Shown: positions 1 to 6,250, numbered from the stretch's first letter. The stretch: DNA of 8,310 nt from JAHRVQ01 sp046290215 (GCA_046290215.1 JBKAGC010000162.1:1-8310); one strand, 5' to 3'. Numbers and translations: made by a program. The notes: a model not told the origin generated them from the sequence alone.

Positions 1-69
1 TCACTCAATGCCCTGCAACCAAATAGTTGTTGTTCTTCCAAGCCCAGCACTTTTGCTGCGCCAATAAAA

Positions 70-88
70 AATGGGCACAAAGCCCATT
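70..88 (-). terminator. Terminator-like hairpin in the leader before rimP
   Basis: Read on the minus strand, a 7-bp stem (AATGGGC paired with GCCCATT) closes a 5-nt loop and runs into six T residues (70-65). This is the form of an intrinsic terminator. It lies after the tRNA-fMet terminator and before the expected rimP start. Terminator-like hairpins between metY and rimP are known in the E. coli nusA operon leader, so this is probably an attenuator rather than an operon end. The expected rimP start would be GTG at 4-2 on the minus strand, preceded by an AGGG six bases upstream. Only that codon and one further base fit in the window, so I do not call rimP as a gene. Confidence 0.7.
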
Positions 89-90
89 CC

Positions 91-111
91 TCAGTACACA
101 TCGCGTACTGA
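91..111 (-). other. Leader hairpin upstream of the attenuator-like stem
   Basis: A perfect 7-bp inverted repeat (TCAGTAC / GTACTGA) encloses a 7-nt loop. It sits only 2 nt from the terminator-like hairpin at 70-88, so the minus-strand leader RNA would form two stems in tandem. The two stems do not share sequence that would make them mutually exclusive, so a classical antiterminator switch is not evident. Its role is unknown. It could be a protein-binding site, a pause element or an RNA-processing site. The stretch 112-187 between it and the tRNA terminator shows no convincing promoter. Confidence 0.5.
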
Positions 112-187
112 AACCACAGTCCGCTATGTCATGTTAGTGACCAGCGAAGGCACCGTCGATATCACAAAGACGCTGACCCTAGCTAGC

Positions 188-212
188 AAAAAGCCCCTAA
201 AAAGGGGCTTTT
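188..212 (-). terminator. Intrinsic terminator after tRNA-fMet
   Basis: A 9-bp stem AAAAGCCCC / GGGGCTTTT (189-197 with 204-212) closes a 6-nt loop. On the minus strand it is followed by a run of T. It begins 7 nt after the tRNA CCA end, so it should end the short tRNA transcript or pass only part of it on to the rimP leader. The A/T flanks make it roughly symmetrical, so it could act on either strand. Confidence 0.85.
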
Positions 213-219
213 AAAACTG

Positions 220-296
<77 letters not shown>

Positions 297-311
297 TCAA
301 CAAGGGGGCGA

Positions 312-340
312 ATTATATGGGGGGTTGCTCCAATGGTCAA
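312..340 (-). promoter_or_regulatory. Sigma-70 promoter for tRNA-fMet
   Basis: On the minus strand a TTGACC -35 box (340-335) and a perfect TATAAT -10 box (317-312) are separated by exactly 17 bp. The -10 is followed by a C-rich discriminator (TCGCCCCC). Transcription should start near 305, leaving about nine bases of 5' leader before the tRNA. A GC-rich discriminator is typical of stable-RNA promoters under ppGpp/DksA stringent control; that regulation is inferred from the class, not shown here. Confidence 0.88.
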
Positions 341-355
341 CCCGATTTAGAGGAT

Positions 356-365
356 TAAGGCCTTA
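356..365. promoter_or_regulatory. 10-bp perfect palindrome upstream of the tRNA-fMet promoter
   Basis: TAAGGCCTTA is a perfect 10-bp palindrome placed about 15 bp upstream of the -35 box, in the zone where stable-RNA promoters often carry activator sites. It may be chance. No known factor is assigned. Confidence 0.2.
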
Positions 366-408
366 GGCGGCGAAACTCGTGTGATTTTAGCAAAACCACC
401 GCGATGAA

Positions 409-467
409 CTAGCGAGAGGAGTGACCGGGCTGGCGTACCGGCCGACACGGGCTGCCAGATCCGCTAG
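409..467. repeat. GC-rich fold-back region between the tRNA genes
   Basis: CTAGCG at 409-414 is the inverse of CGCTAG at 462-467. Between them are shorter nested inverted repeats, including GGCTGG/CCGGCC around a CGTA loop (428-443) and a CTGGC/GCCAG pair. The region could form a branched RNA or DNA fold. I recognise no RNA family and no coding signal. Together with the two repeat copies at 491-699 it makes up most of the 412-nt stretch without a gene (297-708). Confidence 0.3.
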
Positions 468-490
468 ATAATTTTGTTCCTGGAGAGAGA

Positions 491-577
491 ATACCGGGAT
501 TGGAGATGCGCTCTCGCCATTTCGCCTTTGGCGAATTGGCTGCCGCGCGATTCATTGTTCGCGCCAGTTGGCGTGAG
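491..577. repeat. Tandem hairpin repeat, copy 1
   Basis: This 87-bp unit is repeated at 612-699. By hand alignment the copies differ by eight substitutions (mostly transitions) and one single-base indel, about 90% identity. The unit holds two potential hairpins. Hairpin A (516-540) pairs GCCA-T-TTCGCC with GGCGAA-T-TGGC around a TTT loop. Hairpin B has a GCGCC/GGCGT core around AGTT at 561-574. In this copy the outer part of hairpin B has decayed, because the right arm past 577 no longer matches the left arm. Origin and function are unknown; it resembles REP-type palindromic elements in form only. Confidence 0.75.
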
Positions 578-611
578 CCTATGGTTGGTTTACGAACACT
601 GATTGATTTAG

Positions 612-699
612 ATACCGGGGTTAGGGATGCGCTCTCACCATTTCGCCTGGCGGCGAATTGGCTGCCGCGCGATTCATTACTCGCGCCAGTTGGCGTGAG
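612..699. repeat. Tandem hairpin repeat, copy 2
   Basis: This is the second copy of the unit at 491-577, offset by 121-122 bp with about 35 bp of unrelated sequence between the copies. Hairpin A keeps the TTCGCC/GGCGAA core, but the loop is TGGC and the outermost G-C pair of copy 1 is replaced by A·C. Hairpin B is extended by flanking sequence into a much longer stem (672-707). Homology with copy 1 stops inside the right arm of that stem, at 699. Confidence 0.75.
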
Positions 700-707
700 T
701 AATGAAT
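672..707 (-). other. Long stem-loop abutting the tRNA-Leu 3' end
   Basis: ATTCATTACTC (672-682) pairs perfectly with GAGTAATGAAT (697-707). The helix continues through CGCC/GGCG to a 4-nt loop, so on the minus-strand transcript there are 11 bp, one A·C mismatch, then 4 bp. The mismatch would be a G·U pair on the plus strand. The stem starts one base after the CCA end of tRNA-Leu. It lacks a following U tract, so it is not a standard intrinsic terminator. A role in 3' processing or in blocking exonucleases is possible. Confidence 0.55.
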
Positions 708-708
708 T

Positions 709-795
709 TGGTGCCGAAGAGAGGACTTGAACCTCCACGAGCATAAGCTCACCACCCCCTCAAGATGGCGTGTCTACCAATTCCACCACTTCGGC
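709..795 (-). tRNA. tRNA-Leu (anticodon GAG)
   Basis: The 87-nt gene is a class II tRNA. It has acceptor stem GCCGAAG/CTTCGGC, anticodon stem CCATC/GGTGG around TTGAGGG with anticodon GAG at 761-759, a long variable arm with a GAGC/GCTC stem, T arm GGAGG-TTCAAGT-CCTCT, discriminator A and encoded CCA (711-709). It decodes CUU and CUC. It begins 18 nt after the secG stop codon with no visible promoter in between, so it is most likely released by RNase cleavage from the secG operon transcript. A tRNA-Leu(GAG) after secG is the usual arrangement in pseudomonads. Confidence 0.95.
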
Positions 796-813
796 TTTAA
801 CTGTGCTTCCAGT

Positions 814-1236
814 TTACTCTGGAATTTCACTTTCTGCAGGCGCATCAGAAGCGGCTGCAGGTACGTCGGACGCAGATTGTTCCACAACCGGTAGCTCTGA
901 CTCAACTGATTCTGAGCTTAGAGCGGGTAATTCTGCCACACCACTTTGCTCCACAGCTGCTGGGATACCCAGAGTACGCAAAGCCTCGGACTTTTCTTTG
1001 GCAAAGAACGCCAGACCAAAACTTGTCAGAAAGAAACCAATGGCAATCATGGTGGTGGTTTTGGTCAAAAAGTTTCCTGCGCCAGTGCTCCCAAACATTG
1101 TGCCTGACGAGCCTGAGCCAAAACCTGAACCGGCCTCCGCACCTTTGCCTTGCTGAATCAATACCAGCCCGATGATGGCAAGGCTAGCTAGCACGTGCAC
1201 AACAAGTACTAATGTTTCTAGAATATCTGGTTGCAT
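814..1236 (-). CDS. secG: Protein-export membrane protein SecG
   Basis: SecG is the small accessory subunit of the SecYEG translocon in the inner membrane. It assists SecA-driven preprotein export. The 140-residue product has the family plan: membrane segment 1 at about 5-27, the conserved QQGKGAE motif at 28-34, a glycine/serine-rich cytoplasmic link with the FGS...GNFLT motif (about 48-58), and membrane segment 2 at about 59-78. After this comes a tail of about 60 residues (80-140) rich in Glu, Ser, Ala and Pro with few basic residues, which makes it longer than E. coli SecG (110). The ATG start is preceded by GAGAAGG only 2 nt away, a tight spacing. No other convincing in-frame start precedes the first membrane segment. 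It follows tpiA after 48 nt and leads into tRNA-Leu, so it is probably the last protein gene of the folP-secG transcript. Confidence 0.95.
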   Translation of the reverse strand: MQPDILETLVLVVHVLASLAIIGLVLIQQGKGAEAGSGFGSGSSGTMFGSTGAGNFLTKTTTMIAIGFFLTSFGLAFFAKEKSEALRTLGIPAAVEQSGVAELPALSSESVESELPVVEQSASDVPAAASDAPAESEIPE

Positions 1237-1284
1237 AACCTTCTCTGTCTCAAGCTCTCTGCAAGCTTTCTCTCAAGATTCGTA

Positions 1285-2016
1285 TTAAGCCGCGCAACAA
1301 ATCGCGCTGAACTCTTTCGCTTTCAATGACGCACCGCCAACCAGCGCTCCGTCTATGTTTTCCATGGCAAATAAACTTGCCGCGTTGTCGGCATTCACAC
1401 TACCGCCGTATAAAATCTTCACTGCTCCTGCCTGCTCAGCATCCAGGCGACCTAACTCGTGCCTAATGTGATCATGCACTTCCGCAGCCTGTTGCGGCGT
1501 TGCAGTGTCTCCGGTGCCAATGGCCCATACCGGCTCATAAGCGACAACTACCTTCGCCAGCAATGTCTGGCTTAACGCCGCTTTAAGTTGCCGGGATACT
1601 ACCTGCAAGGCTTCTCCAGCATCCCGCTGCGCCTTGGTTTCACCTACACACAAAATTGGCTTTAAGCCTGCAGCTAATGCCGCAGCTACCTTCGCCGCAC
1701 AATTTTCGTCAGTCTCGCCAAACAAACTACGTCGCTCGGAGTGACCAACAATGACAAAATCAGCACCCACATCCTTTGCCATTTGACCTGACACTTCACC
1801 GGTAAACGCCCCGGACTCTCGCCAGTCTATGTTTTGCGCACCTAGCGCAATATCGCTCCCCGCAATCAATGTCGCTACTTGCTGCAAATACACGGCAGGT
1901 GGACAAATCACGCGTTGGGATTGGTTTGGCAACGCCAGAATGGCCTCAAGCAACGATTCATTCTCGGCCAGGCTGCCATTCATCTTCCAATTCGCAGCAA
2001 CTAGCGGCAATTCCAA
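1285..2016 (-). CDS. tpiA: Triosephosphate isomerase
   Basis: The enzyme interconverts dihydroxyacetone phosphate and glyceraldehyde 3-phosphate in cytosolic glycolysis and gluconeogenesis. The TIM barrel is complete. Taking TTG at 2016 as codon 1 (243 aa), the catalytic set is N9 and K11 (in ANWKMNG), H92 (in VGHSERR) and E161 (in AYEPVWAIGTG), followed by the flexible loop. Phosphate-binding GGS is at 204-206 and GGASLK lies near the C terminus. The start is uncertain because no ATG lies in frame. Upstream, an in-frame TAA is followed by CAT, so only TTG at 2028 (247 aa) or TTG at 2016 remain. I chose 2016 because the protein then begins M-x-x-P-L-V like E. coli TpiA and because GGGGGA lies 4 nt upstream. 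It sits between glmM and secG, probably in one transcript. Confidence 0.95.
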   Translation of the reverse strand: MELPLVAANWKMNGSLAENESLLEAILALPNQSQRVICPPAVYLQQVATLIAGSDIALGAQNIDWRESGAFTGEVSGQMAKDVGADFVIVGHSERRSLFGETDENCAAKVAAALAAGLKPILCVGETKAQRDAGEALQVVSRQLKAALSQTLLAKVVVAYEPVWAIGTGDTATPQQAAEVHDHIRHELGRLDAEQAGAVKILYGGSVNADNAASLFAMENIDGALVGGASLKAKEFSAICCAA

Positions 2017-2069
2017 AACATCCCCCAAAAGCGGCTGCGCATGTTAAACACTTTATCTAGAACTTTCAA

Positions 2070-3407
2070 TTAGCTTGCACCGGCAACGACATCGGCGAGC
2101 TTTTCTGCCAGAGACTGCACTTCAGAGGCATGTTCGCCCTCAACCATCACTCGAACAACTGGTTCAGTGCCTGACGGCCGCAGCAATACCCGGCCCTTAC
2201 CGGCCAGCGCCTGTTCGGTTTCCTTTACGGCGGAGAGCACTTCAGAGTCGTTAACTCGCTCCTTTGAGCAAGCAACGTTAATCATGGATTGCGGATATTT
2301 CGCCATTTGCTGCTTGAGCTCATGAAGGGACTTACCAGATTCCACAATGGCAGCAACCACTTGCAAGGCAGAAACAATGCCGTCACCAGTCGTGGTGACG
2401 TCGAGACAGAGGATATGGCCAGAGGATTCACCACCCACTTGCCAGCTATGATTCTGTAATTCCGCAAGCACGTAGCGGTCACCCACATTAGCGCGAACAA
2501 ACGGTACTTTGATCTTTTCCAAGGCCAGCTCTAGACCAAAGTTACTCATTAAAGTACCCACAACACCGCCATCCATGCTGCCTCGCAGTTGCCGGTCTTT
2601 AGCGATAATAAACACAAGCTCATCACCATCGACGATCTCGCCAGCATGGTCCACCATCACCACCCGGTCGCCATCACCATCCAGGGCGATACCAAAGTCG
2701 GCGCGATGCTCTAAAACCTTTTCTTGCAGCAACTCAGGGTGTGTGGAGCCAACGCGGTCATTAATGTTTAGGCCGGTTGGCTCAACACCAATTTCAATCA
2801 CCTCTGCGCCTAACTCACGGAGAATATTTGGCGCCACGTGGTAAGTAGCGCCGTGGGCGCAATCGAGCGCAATACGCAGCCCTCGCAAGTTCCTATGGCT
2901 GGGGAAGCAGCTTTTACAAAATTCGATGTAGCGACCGGCAGCATCATTGATTCGGCTCACCTTGCCGATCTTATCCGAGGCAACCACTTCCATATGTTCG
3001 GCAGCATTTTGCAACTCCGCTTCGATGGCCAACTCAATGGTGTCATCAAGCTTCTTACCCTTGCCGGAAAAAAACTTAATACCGTTATCTGAGTAGTGGT
3101 TATGAGAGGCACTAATGACAATACCGGCACGAGCGTTGAAGGTTCTGGTCAAGTACGCAATAGCCGGCGTTGGCATCGGACCGAGCAATCGCACGTCCAT
3201 ACCTGCGCTCACCAGGCCGGCCTCAAGTGCGGATTCAAACATATAACCCGAAACTCGCGTGTCCTTGCCAATCAGAATCTCACCAATGCCATCCCGGGCA
3301 AAGACCTTGCCCGCAGCCCAGCCAAGCATCAGCATAAACTGGGGCGTGATTGCCCCTTCACCCACCTTACCGCGGATGCCATCCGTTCCAAAGTATTGTT
3401 TTTTCAA
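2070..3407 (-). CDS. glmM: Phosphoglucosamine mutase GlmM
   Basis: GlmM converts glucosamine 6-phosphate to glucosamine 1-phosphate, the step before GlmU on the way to UDP-GlcNAc for peptidoglycan and LPS. The 445-residue product carries all four phosphohexomutase landmarks: the N-terminal YFGTDGIRG (5-13), the phosphoserine loop with S101 in SASHN, the Mg-binding DGDGDR (243-248), the sugar loop GGESSGH (325-331) and the phosphate loop RPSGTEPVVR (410-419). The residue after SHN is His, where many relatives have Pro. The start is TTG: there is no in-frame ATG, TAG stops the frame 9 nt upstream, and the next residues KKQYFGTDG match the family N terminus. The ribosome-binding site is poor (AGAGAAAAAG). 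It starts 26 nt after the folP stop codon, an order conserved with E. coli folP-glmM, so the two are likely cotranscribed. Confidence 0.97.
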   Translation of the reverse strand: MKKQYFGTDGIRGKVGEGAITPQFMLMLGWAAGKVFARDGIGEILIGKDTRVSGYMFESALEAGLVSAGMDVRLLGPMPTPAIAYLTRTFNARAGIVISASHNHYSDNGIKFFSGKGKKLDDTIELAIEAELQNAAEHMEVVASDKIGKVSRINDAAGRYIEFCKSCFPSHRNLRGLRIALDCAHGATYHVAPNILRELGAEVIEIGVEPTGLNINDRVGSTHPELLQEKVLEHRADFGIALDGDGDRVVMVDHAGEIVDGDELVFIIAKDRQLRGSMDGGVVGTLMSNFGLELALEKIKVPFVRANVGDRYVLAELQNHSWQVGGESSGHILCLDVTTTGDGIVSALQVVAAIVESGKSLHELKQQMAKYPQSMINVACSKERVNDSEVLSAVKETEQALAGKGRVLLRPSGTEPVVRVMVEGEHASEVQSLAEKLADVVAGAS

Positions 3408-3433
3408 GCTTTTTCTCTACTTATTAAGGCCGA

Positions 3434-4243
3434 TCAGGCCTCTTGAAGACGTTGCGCCAGCGTGAGTGCCCATTTGCTTTCGCGAACGTCATGAACTCGC
3501 AATACGCTTGCTCCCCGCTGGAATGCCCAAACCGCACCTACGATGCTGCCAATGAGCAGCGCCTCGTTTGAGTCTGTTAAAACACTCTTAATAGTACTCT
3601 TTCTCGACAAACCCACCAATAGCGGACAACCCAGGTGTGCAAAATGTTGCAGTTGGTTCACCAGGGTCAAATTATGCGCCGGGGTTTTACCGAAACCAAA
3701 CCCCGGGTCCAACAGTATCCTGTCATGAGCAATACCGGCCGCTTCACACTCAGCAATGCGTGCGCGAAAAAACGTTGTAATATCAGCAACCAGATCATCG
3801 TACGATGGTGCGTCTTGCATGGTAGCCGGCTGACCTTGCATGTGCATCAAACACACCCTGGCATCGGTTGCTGCGGCTGCGGCCAACGCACCTGGGCGCT
3901 GTAAGGCACGTACATCGTTAATTAGCTCAACGCCAATTCTGCCAGCCTCGCTGATCACCTCTGGCGTACTAGAATCCAGGGAAATGGGCACGTCTAATTC
4001 GGCGCGGATTTTTTCAATGACTGGAATCACCCGATCCAGTTCCTCCGCCACTGTCACGGCATTGGCCCCGGGCCGCGTTGATTCTCCGCCCACGTCAATA
4101 ATATCAGCGCCTTCGGCGACCATTTCCGTAGCCCGGCCAAGCGCAGCATCAAGCTTTTGAAATTGACCACCATCACTAAATGAATCCGGGGTCACATTCA
4201 GGATACCCATGATGGACGGACGATCGGTAAAGAGAAAGTTCAC
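3434..4243 (-). CDS. folP: Dihydropteroate synthase
   Basis: FolP joins p-aminobenzoate to 6-hydroxymethyl-7,8-dihydropterin pyrophosphate in folate synthesis; it is the sulfonamide target. The 269-residue TIM barrel has the pterin signatures MGILNVTPDSFSDGG (12-26) and DVGGESTRPGA (50-60). Active-site residues correspond to E. coli with an offset of six: N16, D50, D90, N109, D179 in LLDPGFGFGK, K215 in SRKS, R249 and H251 in RVHDV. The usual DTSKPEV segment reads DSSTPEV here. The start is GTG at 4243-4241 with no clear Shine-Dalgarno. The frame is open only back to a TGA 21 nt upstream, with just a CTG between, so the N terminus is about six residues shorter than in E. coli. A strong terminator separates it from ftsH, and I see no good promoter in the 54 nt between. 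Confidence 0.96.
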   Translation of the reverse strand: MNFLFTDRPSIMGILNVTPDSFSDGGQFQKLDAALGRATEMVAEGADIIDVGGESTRPGANAVTVAEELDRVIPVIEKIRAELDVPISLDSSTPEVISEAGRIGVELINDVRALQRPGALAAAAATDARVCLMHMQGQPATMQDAPSYDDLVADITTFFRARIAECEAAGIAHDRILLDPGFGFGKTPAHNLTLVNQLQHFAHLGCPLLVGLSRKSTIKSVLTDSNEALLIGSIVGAVWAFQRGASVLRVHDVRESKWALTLAQRLQEA

Positions 4244-4297
4244 GGCGCTACTTCGATTCAGTCAGGAGAGAACAAAGCAAACTGGTTGCTGGAAACA

Positions 4298-4323
4298 AAA
4301 AGCGGACCTTATGGTCCGCTTTT
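4298..4323 (-). terminator. Intrinsic terminator directly after ftsH
   Basis: A perfect 11-bp stem AAAAGCGGACC / GGTCCGCTTTT (4298-4308 with 4313-4323) closes a 4-nt loop and on the minus strand continues as TTTTTG. It starts one base after the ftsH TAA codon. It is the strongest terminator in the window and lies between ftsH and folP, which are cotranscribed in E. coli. The A/T flanks would let it act on both strands, but no plus-strand gene ends here. Confidence 0.9.
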
Positions 4324-4324
4324 C

Positions 4325-6250
4325 TTAATGTTCGCTAGCAGGGCCACCGACAGGTCCACTAGGCCGCGGATCCGGGTCTGCCGCATCACTGGCATCTAAG
4401 TCTCCTGGACCTGGATCTTGCCAGTTTTTTGGTGGCCTGGGCTTACCGCCGGCCATGATCTCGTCGATTTGCTCGCGATCAATGGTCTCATATTCCAGCA
4501 GCGCTTCCGCCATGGTGTCTAGCTTGTCGCGGTTTTCAGTTAGGATGCGTGTCGCAGTATCGTAACAATCGTCAATGATCGAACGAACCTCCTCGTCAAT
4601 CAGCTTTGCGGTTTCACCACTTACCTGGATCTTCGAGTTACCTGCTGACATGCCGAGGAAAACCTCTTCATTATCTTCCGCGTACATTAACGGCCCAAGT
4701 TTCTCTGAGAGACCCCATTTGGTCACCATGCTCTTGGCCATCTTGGTTGCGCGCTCAATGTCATTTGACGCGCCCGTGGTAACACCGTCGATACCAAGAG
4801 TAAGCTCTTCTGCAATTCGACCGCCAAACAGCGCGCAAATTTGGCTATGTAGCGCTCGCTTGCTAATGGAATAACGATCTTCTTCCGGTAAGAACATGGT
4901 TACACCCAAAGCGCGCCCCCTTGGTATAATCGTTACCTTATAAGTTGGGTCATGCTCCGGCACCAGATAACCAACGATACAGTGTCCAGCCTCGTGGTAG
5001 GCGGTGTTTTTCTTTTCTTCCTCGGACATGACCATGCTCTTACGCTCGGCGCCCATCATGATCTTGTCTTTGGCTTGCTCAAATTGCTCCATGCCGACGG
5101 TGCGCTTGCTTTGTCGGGCAGCGAAAAGCGCGGCCTCATTCACAAGGTTAGCCAGGTCAGCACCGGAAAATCCCGGGGTACCGCGGGCAATATACGAAGG
5201 CTCAACATCGGAGCCCACGGGCACCTTACGCATGTGCACCTTTAAAATTTGCTCACGGCCGCGAATGTCTGGCAGGCCAACTACCACCTGACGGTCGAAT
5301 CGACCCGGACGCAACAACGCTGGGTCTAATACATCAGGCCGGTTTGTGGCCGCGATAACAATGATGCCGTCGTTGCCGTCAAAGCCGTCCATTTCAACCA
5401 ACAATTGGTTTAAGGTTTGCTCACGCTCGTCATGACCGCCACCAAGACCAGCGCCACGATGGCGACCCACGGCGTCGATCTCATCAATAAAAATGATACA
5501 AGGCGACTGTTTCTTGGCTTGATCGAACATGTCACGGACACGGGATGCACCCACACCCACAAACATTTCAACGAAGTCGGAACCTGAAATAGAGAAGAAA
5601 GGCACTTTCGCTTCACCGGCAATGGCTTTTGCCAGCAAGGTTTTACCGGTACCTGGCTGACCTACCATGAGAATACCGCGCGGGATGCGACCGCCTAGCT
5701 TTTGAAACTTGGTAGGATCCTGAAGAAAATCCACAAGTTCCTGGACGTCTTCTTTCGCCTCGTCAACGCCCGCCACATCGGCAAACGTTGTCTTAATTTG
5801 GTCTTCACCAAGCAACTTGGCTTTGCTCTTGCCGAATGTCAGCGGGCCACCGCGGCTGCCGCCGCCACCCTGCATTTGCCGCATAAAAAACATAAACACG
5901 GCGATGATGACCAGTATCGGGAAACTCGCTACCAGCAATTGGGTCCAGATTGACTGCTGCTCAGGTCGCTTACCGCGGAACTGAACGTCATGGGCTTGCA
6001 TATCATCGATCAGTTTTTTGTCGACGATTTGTGGTTGGATGGTCTCGAAAGTGTCGCCGTTATACCGCACGCCTTTTATCACGGGGCCTTCGACCTCGAC
6101 AGACTTCACCTGGCCGCGCTCCACCATATCAAGGAAGGCGGAATACTCTACCTCCTGGGTACTCTGATTAACGTCAAAGTTGCGGAAAACTGTCAACAAT
6201 ACCGCGGCTATGATCAACCACAGTAATAAATTCTTTCCCATATCGTTCAT
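4325..6250 (-). CDS. ftsH: ATP-dependent zinc metalloprotease FtsH
   Basis: FtsH is a hexameric inner-membrane AAA+ protease. In gammaproteobacteria it removes misassembled membrane proteins and regulators such as LpxC and sigma-32. The 641-residue product has membrane segment 1 (about 7-22), a periplasmic domain (about 25-100), membrane segment 2 (102-123), Walker A GQPGTGKT (197-204), Walker B IIFIDEID (252-259), the second region of homology with R314 and R317, and the zinc site HEAGH (419-423) with the third ligand D497. Walker A reads GQPG, not the commoner GPPG. The tail after about 605 is rich in Pro, Gly and Asp. The open frame extends 13 codons further upstream, but ATG at 6250 has AGAGGA 6 nt upstream and gives MNDMGKN, matching E. 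coli MSDMAKN. It follows rlmE after 143 nt, as in the E. coli rlmE-ftsH operon, and ends at a terminator. Confidence 0.98.
   Translation of the reverse strand: MNDMGKNLLLWLIIAAVLLTVFRNFDVNQSTQEVEYSAFLDMVERGQVKSVEVEGPVIKGVRYNGDTFETIQPQIVDKKLIDDMQAHDVQFRGKRPEQQSIWTQLLVASFPILVIIAVFMFFMRQMQGGGGSRGGPLTFGKSKAKLLGEDQIKTTFADVAGVDEAKEDVQELVDFLQDPTKFQKLGGRIPRGILMVGQPGTGKTLLAKAIAGEAKVPFFSISGSDFVEMFVGVGASRVRDMFDQAKKQSPCIIFIDEIDAVGRHRGAGLGGGHDEREQTLNQLLVEMDGFDGNDGIIVIAATNRPDVLDPALLRPGRFDRQVVVGLPDIRGREQILKVHMRKVPVGSDVEPSYIARGTPGFSGADLANLVNEAALFAARQSKRTVGMEQFEQAKDKIMMGAERKSMVMSEEEKKNTAYHEAGHCIVGYLVPEHDPTYKVTIIPRGRALGVTMFLPEEDRYSISKRALHSQICALFGGRIAEELTLGIDGVTTGASNDIERATKMAKSMVTKWGLSEKLGPLMYAEDNEEVFLGMSAGNSKIQVSGETAKLIDEEVRSIIDDCYDTATRILTENRDKLDTMAEALLEYETIDREQIDEIMAGGKPRPPKNWQDPGPGDLDASDAADPDPRPSGPVGGPASEH

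Noticed and set aside
179..186. 8-bp palindrome CTAGCTAG next to the tRNA-fMet terminator
   Set aside because: Short palindromes of this length occur by chance and nothing else marks it as a site.
384..392. Extended -10 motif TGCTAAAAT on the minus strand
   Set aside because: It has no -35 at a proper distance and lies well upstream of the clear TTGACC-N17-TATAAT promoter, so the evidence is too weak.
500..730. Plus-strand open frame of 76 codons over the repeats
   Set aside because: It ends inside tRNA-Leu antisense, its internal similarity is just the DNA repeat, and it has no ribosome-binding site.
409..744. Minus-strand open frame of 111 codons across the inter-tRNA gap
   Set aside because: It starts inside tRNA-Leu, reads through both hairpin repeats, and the translation is Ser/Arg/Pro-rich with no domain.
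770..1156. Plus-strand open frame of 128 codons
   Set aside because: It is antisense to secG and begins inside tRNA-Leu; it is a shadow of the SecG coding frame.
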